Shown: positions 57,064 to 63,070 of the stretch, in pieces
Layout of the letters: each line of letters starts with the position of its first letter
Position numbering within the stretch: the stretch's first letter is position 1
Source of the DNA: Streptomyces sp. NBC_01288
GTDB taxonomy: Bacteria > Actinomycetota > Actinomycetes > Streptomycetales > Streptomycetaceae
NCBI RefSeq assembly: GCF_035982055.1
Contig: NZ_CP108427.1
Location: forward strand, 1,054,001 to 1,118,000
Length of the DNA: 64,000 nt
Direction: 5' to 3'
Translations under genes and position numbers: made by a program
Notes under the pieces: generated by a model
Told to the model about the DNA's origin: nothing
The model's input: only the letters and a program-made list of their open reading frames with translations
Databases searched by the model: none

Positions 57064-58962
57064 TCACGCCGACTGCGCCGCAGGCAGTTCCACCAGCCAC
57101 GGCAACGCCCCGCGGTCGCTCGCGCCGAGGCGGGCGTAGGCGCTGTAGAGGTGGTTGCCGACGGTGCGGATGGAGAGGGTGAGGCGGTCGGCGATCTGGC
57201 GGTTGCTGAGGCCCGCGGCGGCGAGGGTGACGATCTGGCGTTGGCGGGCGGTGAGTTCGCCCAGGACCAGGCCGGACAGGGCGGGGGTGCGGGCGCCCTG
57301 GCAGCGGCGGGCCAGGGCTACCGCTCGGGTGCGGGACATGCGGGCGGCGCGGGGGTCGCGGTGGGCGCGGACCGCCTGGGCGTGTGCCTCGGCCGCGAAG
57401 AGCAGGAAGCCGCGTTGTTCCAGCTCCCCCGCCACCTTGTCCAGTGCGGGGCCGTCTCCCTCGACCAGGGCCTCCGCGTGCCTCGCGAGGACGGCCGGTC
57501 CGTCGCCGGGCAGTTCGGCGAGGCGGCCGGCGACGCGTTCGGGGGCGCCGAGGCGTACGGCGTCGTAGAGGACGTACGCGGCTGGCCTGGCGTCCTCGGC
57601 GGTGAGGCCGCGGGGCTCCTCGCCCTCTCGCCACCTGTCGTCGGCGATCTCGCGGGCCGCCTCCACGTCGCCGCGTGCCGCCGCCAGCCAGCTGCCCGCA
57701 TCGTCGGACTCGGGGCGCTGGGCGAGGGCCTCGTCGGTGGCCGGTACGTCGCCCGACTGGGCGGCGGCCAGGGCGAGTTCGGCGGCGCAGTCGCGGCTGC
57801 CCGATGCCTCCCGCAACCCTTCCCGCGCCCAGGCCGCCGCCTCGCGCAGCTCCCCCCGGAGTCGCGCGAACCGTGCGCGGACGGCGGCGTACCCGGCCGG
57901 TACCGGCGCGCCCTCCGCCACCAGCCACTCCCCCACGGGCGTCGGCAGCGGACGTACGTCGGTGCGGTCGATGCGGTCGGTCAGCGCGGACCGCTCGGCC
58001 GCGAGGGCCGGGACGCACTGGTCCGGAGTGCGGGCCAGTCGGCGGGCCCGGAGCCGGCCGGCCGCGGCGCGCAGCGCGGGGCCGTGCAGCGGGTGGGCGA
58101 GGCGGACGGCGCCCTCGTCGTCGACGTGGATCAGGGTCTCGGTCTCCAGGCGTTCGAGGACGTCGAGGTCGAAGTCGTCCAGCGAGGACGCCAACGGCTC
58201 GGCGAAGGCGAGGCGTTCGAGGCTCTCGCGGTCCTCGGGGCCGGTGTGGGCGAGGACTTGCGCGGTGCGTTCGCGGACCGTCGCGGTGACCGGCACCGGG
58301 CCGCGCCACGCCCACTCGTCGGAGTCGGTCGCCCGGGTCAGCAGCCCGCGTTCGCGCACCGCGCCGAACAGGTCGCGCAGCAGCCGCAGATCACCTTGGC
58401 AGAGGCCGTACAGGCGGTTCACGGTGAGGGGTTCCAGCGGCCCCCCGGCGCCCAGCGCCAGCAACTGGGCCGTCTCCTCCCGGGGCAGCGGCTCCAGCGC
58501 GAGGCGCGGCAGCAGCTCGCCCGTCCACAGGCGCGACACCGCACCCGGCACCGGGTGGCCGTCGGCCACCACGACCACCAGCCGGGTCCGGCCGTGGACG
58601 GCGAGTTGGTGGACGAGCGCGGCCGAGGAGTCGTCGAGCAGATGGGCGTCGTCCACGAGCAACAGCCGGACACCGGACAGGAGTTGGACAGCGCGGTGCA
58701 GGGTGACGCTCTCGGGGAGCAGGTGTGCGAACGCGGCGAAGGGCAGCGAGCGGGTCTCGGGCGTCCCGGTGACCTTGGCGCAGTCGCCGCCCCGGACGGC
58801 CTCGGTCACCAGCCGGGTCTTGCCCCGACCGGCCGGACCGGTCACCACGATGCCGTGCCGCCCGGCCGTCAACGAACCGCGGATCAGCTCCAGTTCGTCC
58901 TCCCGGCCGGTGAACGGCCAGGGCAGTTCCAGGGTCTTCGCGTCCTGTTCGAAAGTCGTCAC
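57064..58962 (-). CDS. LuxR-family ATPase regulator (LAL-like)
   Basis: A 632-residue STAND-type regulator. An N-terminal ATPase domain has Walker A GPAGRGKTRLV near residue 52 and Walker B RLLLVDDAHLLD near 107. A helical sensor middle follows, then a C-terminal LuxR helix-turn-helix ([20 protein letters not shown], then TVGNHLYSAYARLG). This is the layout of LAL/MalT regulators, shorter than the usual 900 residues. The start is uncertain: GTG 58962 is preferred because GTG 58986 would lie within the dyad at 58977-59013. Neither has a good ribosome site. It is divergent from the astacin-like peptidase and convergent with the CHAT gene, so it is placed to control the peptidase. Confidence 0.88.
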   Translation of the reverse strand: MTTFEQDAKTLELPWPFTGREDELELIRGSLTAGRHGIVVTGPAGRGKTRLVTEAVRGGDCAKVTGTPETRSLPFAAFAHLLPESVTLHRAVQLLSGVRLLLVDDAHLLDDSSAALVHQLAVHGRTRLVVVVADGHPVPGAVSRLWTGELLPRLALEPLPREETAQLLALGAGGPLEPLTVNRLYGLCQGDLRLLRDLFGAVRERGLLTRATDSDEWAWRGPVPVTATVRERTAQVLAHTGPEDRESLERLAFAEPLASSLDDFDLDVLERLETETLIHVDDEGAVRLAHPLHGPALRAAAGRLRARRLARTPDQCVPALAAERSALTDRIDRTDVRPLPTPVGEWLVAEGAPVPAGYAAVRARFARLRGELREAAAWAREGLREASGSRDCAAELALAAAQSGDVPATDEALAQRPESDDAGSWLAAARGDVEAAREIADDRWREGEEPRGLTAEDARPAAYVLYDAVRLGAPERVAGRLAELPGDGPAVLARHAEALVEGDGPALDKVAGELEQRGFLLFAAEAHAQAVRAHRDPRAARMSRTRAVALARRCQGARTPALSGLVLGELTARQRQIVTLAAAGLSNRQIADRLTLSIRTVGNHLYSAYARLGASDRGALPWLVELPAAQSA

Positions 58963-58976
58963 ACAGATAGGAGCCC

Positions 58977-59013
58977 GGCTACTCACCCCTGATACAGGGT
59001 GACTTGAGTAGCC
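58977..59013. promoter_or_regulatory. Large dyad between LuxR-type regulator and metalloprotease
   Basis: GGCTACTCA (58977-58985) and TGAGTAGCC (59005-59013) are perfect inverted arms. Inside them CACCCCTG (58984-58991) faces CAGGGTG (58995-59001). The nested dyad lies 44 nt before the metalloprotease start and just upstream of the regulator start, where an autoregulated LuxR-type activator would bind both promoters. Confidence 0.65.
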
Positions 59014-59056
59014 CTCGACTCAGGCGCCCGGGAACGGTCACCGGCAGTCTGGTCGC

Positions 59057-60154
59057 ATGACCACCCGCTACTGCTCCCTCGCGCAGCGGTCGGCCCCGGA
59101 GTTCGCACCGGGACTGACCGCCGAGCGACGCGGTGCGCTCATCGGCGGAAGCCGCATGTGGGTCAACGGAACAGTCCTGCACTACTACTTGTTCGACGCC
59201 GACAACGCGGCCGCCACCGACACCTCCGTCATCCCGGTCCCCGGGACGGGCGAGATGCGGCGGGTGCCGTGGGCCGGCGCCAAGGAGCAGCAGGACGTCG
59301 TACGCGAGTGCTTCCGTGAGTGGCGGGGCCTCGGCATCGGTGTCGACTTCGCCGAGGTGGGCGACCGTTCGGAGGCGGAGCTGCGCATCGGTTTCCAGCC
59401 CGGTGACGGCTCCTGGTCGGCGGTGGGCCGTGACGCGCTCACCGTCGGTCTGTCCGACCGCACCATGAACTTCGGCTGGGACCTGACCGCACCCGGACAG
59501 CGCGGTACGGCCCTGCACGAGATCGGGCACGTACTGGGGCTGCTGCACGAGCACCAGAGCCCGTTCGCGGGCATCCACTGGGACGACGAGGCCGTCTACG
59601 CCGAGCTGGCGGGCCCGCCGAACTTCTGGAGCCGGGACAGGACCCGCTGCAACATCCTGCACAAGCTGGACCCGGACGAGGTCAACGGCTCCGTCTGGGA
59701 CCCGCAGTCGGTCATGGAGTTCCCGTTCGCGTCGGGACTGATCCTGGAGCCGGAGGAGTACCGCACGGGTCTGCACCCGCACGGCAGCCTCTCCCCCTCC
59801 GACAAGGAGTTCGTCCTGCGCTGGTACCCGCCCGCCGGCCCTCCCCGGCCGGCCGAGCTGGTGCCGTTCCGGTCGGCGCCGTTGCGCCTGGCACCGGGCG
59901 AGCAGGCCGACTTCGCGATCGAGCCGACGCAGACGCGCGAGTACGCCGTCGGGGCCTTCGGGGACAGCGACACGGTCGTCGTGGTCTTCGAGGAACGGGA
60001 CGGCGAACCGCGCTTCCTCGCCGGGCAGGACGACGGGGGCACACCGCACAACGCAACACTCAAGGTTCGGCTCGTCAAGGGCCGCCGCTACTTCGTCCGT
60101 GTGCGCCTGTACTCCACGTGGGGGTCGGGGGACACCGCGGTGATGTGCTGGTAA
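59057..60154 (+). CDS. Astacin-like M12 metallopeptidase with C-terminal beta domain
   Basis: A 365-residue zinc peptidase. The astacin signature HExxHxxGxxHE is exact: His154, Glu155, His158, His164, Glu165 (HEIGHVLGLLHEH). A Met-turn candidate, SVMEFPF, follows about 60 residues later. The N-terminus has no signal peptide, so it is cytoplasmic or exported by another route. The C-terminal about 85 residues form a beta-sandwich resembling bacterial pre-peptidase C-terminal domains (FAIEPTQTREYAVGAFGDSD). ATG 59057 has no ribosome site and may be leaderless. It is divergent from the LuxR-type regulator across the dyad at 58977-59013 and is followed by a strong terminator. Confidence 0.92.
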   Translation: MTTRYCSLAQRSAPEFAPGLTAERRGALIGGSRMWVNGTVLHYYLFDADNAAATDTSVIPVPGTGEMRRVPWAGAKEQQDVVRECFREWRGLGIGVDFAEVGDRSEAELRIGFQPGDGSWSAVGRDALTVGLSDRTMNFGWDLTAPGQRGTALHEIGHVLGLLHEHQSPFAGIHWDDEAVYAELAGPPNFWSRDRTRCNILHKLDPDEVNGSVWDPQSVMEFPFASGLILEPEEYRTGLHPHGSLSPSDKEFVLRWYPPAGPPRPAELVPFRSAPLRLAPGEQADFAIEPTQTREYAVGAFGDSDTVVVVFEERDGEPRFLAGQDDGGTPHNATLKVRLVKGRRYFVRVRLYSTWGSGDTAVMCW

Positions 60155-60211
60155 CAGCATGGGTACAGCCGCACGCGGACGGATGAACCACTGTCCGGCG
60201 CCGGGGGAAGC

Positions 60212-60255
60212 GGCCGAGGTTCGTAGCCTTCGGGGGAGGGATACGAACCTCGGCC
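60212..60255 (+). terminator. 14-bp perfect hairpin after metalloprotease
   Basis: GGCCGAGGTTCGTA (60212-60225) and TACGAACCTCGGCC (60242-60255) form a perfect 14-bp stem with a 16-nt loop, starting 57 nt after the metalloprotease stop. Confidence 0.9.
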
Positions 60256-60307
60256 ACGCCGCCGTTCTCGGCGTTCGACCGCCCAACTCGTCGCATTGTG
60301 ACGGGTC

Positions 60308-60336
60308 TTGTACCGACTGATCACCGCGCATAGGGT
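60308..60336 (+). promoter_or_regulatory. Strong consensus promoter with leaderless geometry
   Basis: TTGTAC (60308-60313), a 17-nt spacer, and TAGGGT (60331-60336) closely match the Streptomyces housekeeping promoter. Transcription starting 7 nt after the -10 box would begin at 60343, exactly the A of the ATG of the next gene, so the message would be leaderless. Confidence 0.75.
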
Positions 60337-60342
60337 CCCTCC

Positions 60343-60632
60343 ATGCACGATGAGATCACGGCGAGGTTCGGCTTGAGTTCTACTCGTTCGACGGCCGGAT
60401 CCTGGAGATCTTCGGCGGCCACCCCAACCGCTTCCACATCAGGAATCTGCGCCTGCGTGTCACCGGCCCCGATCGGAAGGGGCGGCGGACCGTGACGATC
60501 GTCCACGCTCCGCCGGGATCCTCGGGTCACAGTCTCAGCTGGCAGGCCACGGCCGCGGAATGGGAGCAGTCCTCCGACCTGGTCGCGCTGCTCGAAGCGG
60601 TACAGGCGAGCATCGGACAGGAGTCGGCCTAG
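60343..60632 (+). pseudogene. Frameshifted small protein gene (about 96 codons)
   Basis: ATG 60343 opens a frame reading MHDEITARFG. The coding signal then continues in the frame shifted by two bases, reading EFYSFDGRILEIFGGHPNRF and later VTIVHAPPGSSGHSLSWQAT, EQSSDLVALLEAVQA, to TAG 60630-60632. The second frame has strong third-position GC and the order of a real small domain but no start codon. A single indel near 60372-60376 joins the two into one protein of about 95 residues. It could be a genuine mutation, programmed frameshifting, or a sequence error. I do not recognise the family. It overlaps the convergent rhodanese stop by 4 nt. Confidence 0.75.
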
Positions 60633-61630
60633 GACCCCAACTCCATAGGCCGCGCAGGGTCCTTGGACCACTCCTCCAGCGAACCGTCGTAGACGGACAC
60701 ATCCGTACGGCCGAGCAGGGTGAGCGCGAGTGCCGCGCCCGCCGCCGAGATGCCGCCGCCGCAGTACAGGACGACCGGTGAGTCGTCACCGTCGAGGACC
60801 GCGTCGACCCGTGCCGCGAGTTCCTCGGCGGGCAGCACATGTCCGGACGCGTCGAGGAGGCCCCGGCCCGGGAGGCTGCGGCTGGCGGGGATGTGGCCGC
60901 GGCGGCTGTAGCGCGTCGGGGCCGAGCCGTCGTAGCCGCCGCTGGGAAGGGCGCACACGAGGGTGCCGGGGCGTTCGCCGCGGCTGATGGCGGCCACGTC
61001 CTCGATACCGGCCCACAGGTCCGGACGTACGACGGGTGTCACGGGCCGGACGGCGGGAACCGGTCCGGGAGCCCCGGCCGGAGCGGCGGACGCATCGATC
61101 GGATCGACCGACCCGGTGGACCCGCCGGACGGACCAGCGGACCCGGCGACCGAAGGCCCCGCCTGCCCAGCCGTCGCCGGGTCGGTGTCGTCCCCGGAGG
61201 CGAGCGGACGGCCGGCCGTCTCCCACGCTTCGAGACCGCCGTCCAGTACCGCCGCCGGTACCCCGATCGCCCGCAGCATCCACCACAGCCGGGCCGCCCA
61301 GATGCCGCCGCCGCTGTCGTAGGAGACGACCTCGCTGCCCTCCCCCACGCCCAACCGGGCCAGTGCGGCGGCGAGGGCCTCGGGGGACGGCACGGCGAAG
61401 TGGTACGGCGCCTCGTGATCGGAGAGCTCGCCGGTCAGGTCGGCGTGTCGCGATCCGGGCAGGTGCCGTTCGGCCCAGGTCCCGTGCCCGCTCGCGGAGC
61501 GGTGGTCACCGTCCTCGCGGGGTGAGGGCAGGAGCGCGGTGGCGTCGAGGACGACCAGCCGGGGGTCGTCGAGATGCGCGGCGAGCCAGGTGTCGTCGAC
61601 CAGTGGGCCGGGCAGCAGGGAGGTGGTCAT
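60629..61630 (-). CDS. Two-domain rhodanese-type sulfurtransferase
   Basis: A 333-residue tandem rhodanese. The N-terminal domain (VVLDATALLPS, HLPGSRHADL) has Asp105 where the active Cys would be (YDSGGGIW) and is inactive, as is usual. The C-terminal domain carries the persulfide Cys290 in YCGGGISA. Between the domains, about residues 145-198, lies a low-complexity insertion rich in Ala, Gly, Pro and Ser that is longer than in typical thiosulfate or 3-mercaptopyruvate sulfurtransferases. ATG 61628-61630 has no ribosome site but has TACGAT 14 nt upstream, so it may be leaderless. It faces the thiamine operon, where sulfur transfer is also needed, but a direct link is not shown. Confidence 0.9.
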   Translation of the reverse strand: MTTSLLPGPLVDDTWLAAHLDDPRLVVLDATALLPSPREDGDHRSASGHGTWAERHLPGSRHADLTGELSDHEAPYHFAVPSPEALAAALARLGVGEGSEVVSYDSGGGIWAARLWWMLRAIGVPAAVLDGGLEAWETAGRPLASGDDTDPATAGQAGPSVAGSAGPSGGSTGSVDPIDASAAPAGAPGPVPAVRPVTPVVRPDLWAGIEDVAAISRGERPGTLVCALPSGGYDGSAPTRYSRRGHIPASRSLPGRGLLDASGHVLPAEELAARVDAVLDGDDSPVVLYCGGGISAAGAALALTLLGRTDVSVYDGSLEEWSKDPARPMELGS

Positions 61631-61742
61631 GGCGGCCGATCGTACGCCCGCGAACTGGGCGTCTCACGCCTCGGGCACGACCGTCTCATATCTCGGACCC
61701 CGCTTGCACAGAATCCGGGTAGTGCGGTTATCGTTCGGCCAT

Positions 61743-61856
61743 CTACGCGGGAGCCCCTACCCGGTTGGGCTGAGAGGGCGTCTGGGACCGGCTCGTCGAG
61801 AGTCCGGCCCCCATGGGGACGCCGACCGCACCACTCGCGCCTCAGCGCCCGCGTAG
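61743..61856 (+). ncRNA. TPP riboswitch (THI element), variant 3' half
   Basis: The hallmark 5' half is canonical: GGAGCCCCTACCCGG, then GGGCTGAGAGGG containing the CUGAGA thiamine-pyrimidine site. P1 is a perfect 9-bp helix (CTACGCGGG 61743-61751 with CCCGCGTAG 61848-61856). A P3 arm GGCGTC (61778-61783) with GACGCC (61818-61823) is present. The usual pyrophosphate-side GAACCTGATC...AATGCC is altered to GCACCACTCGCGCCTCAGCG, so binding of the pyrophosphate may differ. It lies upstream of two THI5/NMT1-like genes, as expected for thiamine-precursor uptake, and probably represses them when TPP is high. Confidence 0.78.
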
Positions 61857-61864
61857 GAGTTCAC

Positions 61865-61942
61865 GTGTCTACAACAGTCGAGCCCATGCCTCCGGTGGTC
61901 AACACCCCGGCGCGCCGCTCCTGTTGTCGTCGCACGCACTGA
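61865..61942 (+). CDS. 25-aa upstream ORF directly after the TPP riboswitch
   Basis: GTG 61865 is preceded at 7 nt by TAGGAG, whose TAG is the last part of the riboswitch P1 helix (61854-61859). The ORF encodes a short Arg- and Cys-containing peptide ending RRSCCRRTH, stop TGA 61940-61942. It is too short to be an enzyme and lies 78 nt before the first structural gene. It may be a leader peptide through which riboswitch folding and translation are coupled. The match of ribosome site to riboswitch stem is seen; the function is inferred. Confidence 0.55.
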   Translation: MSTTVEPMPPVVNTPARRSCCRRTH

Positions 61943-62020
61943 TCCACCGCCTCCGCGCACCCCTCCTCCGTCTCCTCCCTTCAGGCGCCGTCACGCCTGC
62001 GCACATTCCGGAGTACCCCC

Positions 62021-62941
62021 ATGCCGCACATACGGGTCATGCTCGACTATTTCCACCCCTGGCCGAATTCGGCCGGTCTGTACGTCGCCCGCGCCCGCCG
62101 CTGGTACGCCGAGGCCGGTCTGGATGTCGAGCTGGTGGTCCAGGATCCGGGACGCGGGGACACGCTGGAGTACCTGGCCCGGGGCGAGGTGGACTTCGGC
62201 ATCTTCCCGCCGAACCGGCTGCTCGCCCGGCGCGCGGAGCACGGCCAGCCGCTGATCGCCGTGTCCGCGATCAACCACCGGGGTCTGGAGGCGATCCAGA
62301 CCACCACGTCGACCGGGATCACGCGTCCCCGGGACCTGGCCGGCCGCCGTATCGCCTACAACCCGACCCCGCGCGGCCGGGCCATGGTGCGTCACTTGGT
62401 GGCGGCCGACGGCGGTGACCCGGACGCCGTGATCAGCCTGGACGCGGGCAGCCGTGAGCTGACCGTGGACGACATCGCGGCGGGCGAGGCGGACGCGACC
62501 TTCGGAAACTACTGGTCCTGGGACGCGCTGCGCGGCGATCTGCCCGAGGAGGAGCGGCTGACCTGGCCGGTCGACGAGATCGGCGCCCCGCGCTACCACA
62601 GCTACCTGCTCGGCACGAACGAGGACCTGCTCACCCAACACCCTTCTCTTGTACGGGACTTCCTCGCCGTCACCGCTCGCGGCTACGTGGCCGCCGCCCA
62701 GGAGCCGGACGCCACCCTGGAGTTGCTGGAGCAGGTCATCCCGTACTTCCCCCGCCCGCTGATCGCCCGCTCCCTCGCACTCATCGCGCCCACCTGGACG
62801 GACACGGACGGCCGTTGGGGCGTGATCGACGAGGGCCGGATGGGCCCGTACGCGCACTGGCTCGCCGAGAACGGCGCGATCCCGGACGACCGCGACTGGG
62901 CGAAGTCCTTCACCAACGGCCTGCTGGACGTGGCCACATGA
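62021..62941 (+). CDS. THI5/NMT1-like pyrimidine-precursor binding protein without signal peptide
   Basis: A 306-residue protein of the NMT1/THI5-like family (PF09084), whose members bind the thiamine pyrimidine HMP or its relatives. Family features are MLDYFHPWPNSAGLYVARA, GEVDFGIFPPNRLL and a mid-protein NYWSWDA. Periplasmic homologues (ThiY) are lipoproteins, but this protein starts directly with the mature-like sequence and has neither signal peptide nor lipobox. It is therefore either cytoplasmic or exported with a partner. ATG 62021 has CGGAG about 7 nt upstream. It is the first large gene after the TPP riboswitch. Its stop overlaps a leader-peptide ORF. Confidence 0.87.
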   Translation: MPHIRVMLDYFHPWPNSAGLYVARARRWYAEAGLDVELVVQDPGRGDTLEYLARGEVDFGIFPPNRLLARRAEHGQPLIAVSAINHRGLEAIQTTTSTGITRPRDLAGRRIAYNPTPRGRAMVRHLVAADGGDPDAVISLDAGSRELTVDDIAAGEADATFGNYWSWDALRGDLPEEERLTWPVDEIGAPRYHSYLLGTNEDLLTQHPSLVRDFLAVTARGYVAAAQEPDATLELLEQVIPYFPRPLIARSLALIAPTWTDTDGRWGVIDEGRMGPYAHWLAENGAIPDDRDWAKSFTNGLLDVAT

Positions 62942-63027
62942 GAGCCCTGGCCTGCCAGGCGCGGACGCTGACCCGGCGTCTCGCCGTCGACTTCATGCGG
63001 GTGGGCAGCGCGCTGTGTCGGCCCTGA
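62938..63027 (+). CDS. 29-aa leader peptide of the actinobacterial VDL-SALC type
   Basis: ATG 62938 overlaps the stop of the previous gene (ATGA). The peptide ends RRLAVDFMRVGSALCRP. This fits the short actinobacterial leader peptides of form RR-x-VDL-x-R-x-x-SALCR that precede sulfur-assimilation and related ABC genes and are thought to sense Cys supply through ribosome pausing. Here it sits 43 nt before a binding-lipoprotein gene, inside a thiamine-precursor operon. Thiamine thiazole needs sulfur from Cys, which could explain it; that is inference. Confidence 0.7.
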   Translation: MRALACQARTLTRRLAVDFMRVGSALCRP

Positions 63028-63070
63028 CCGGACCGACCCACCAGCCCTCCCACCCCTCGAAGGACCCGAC

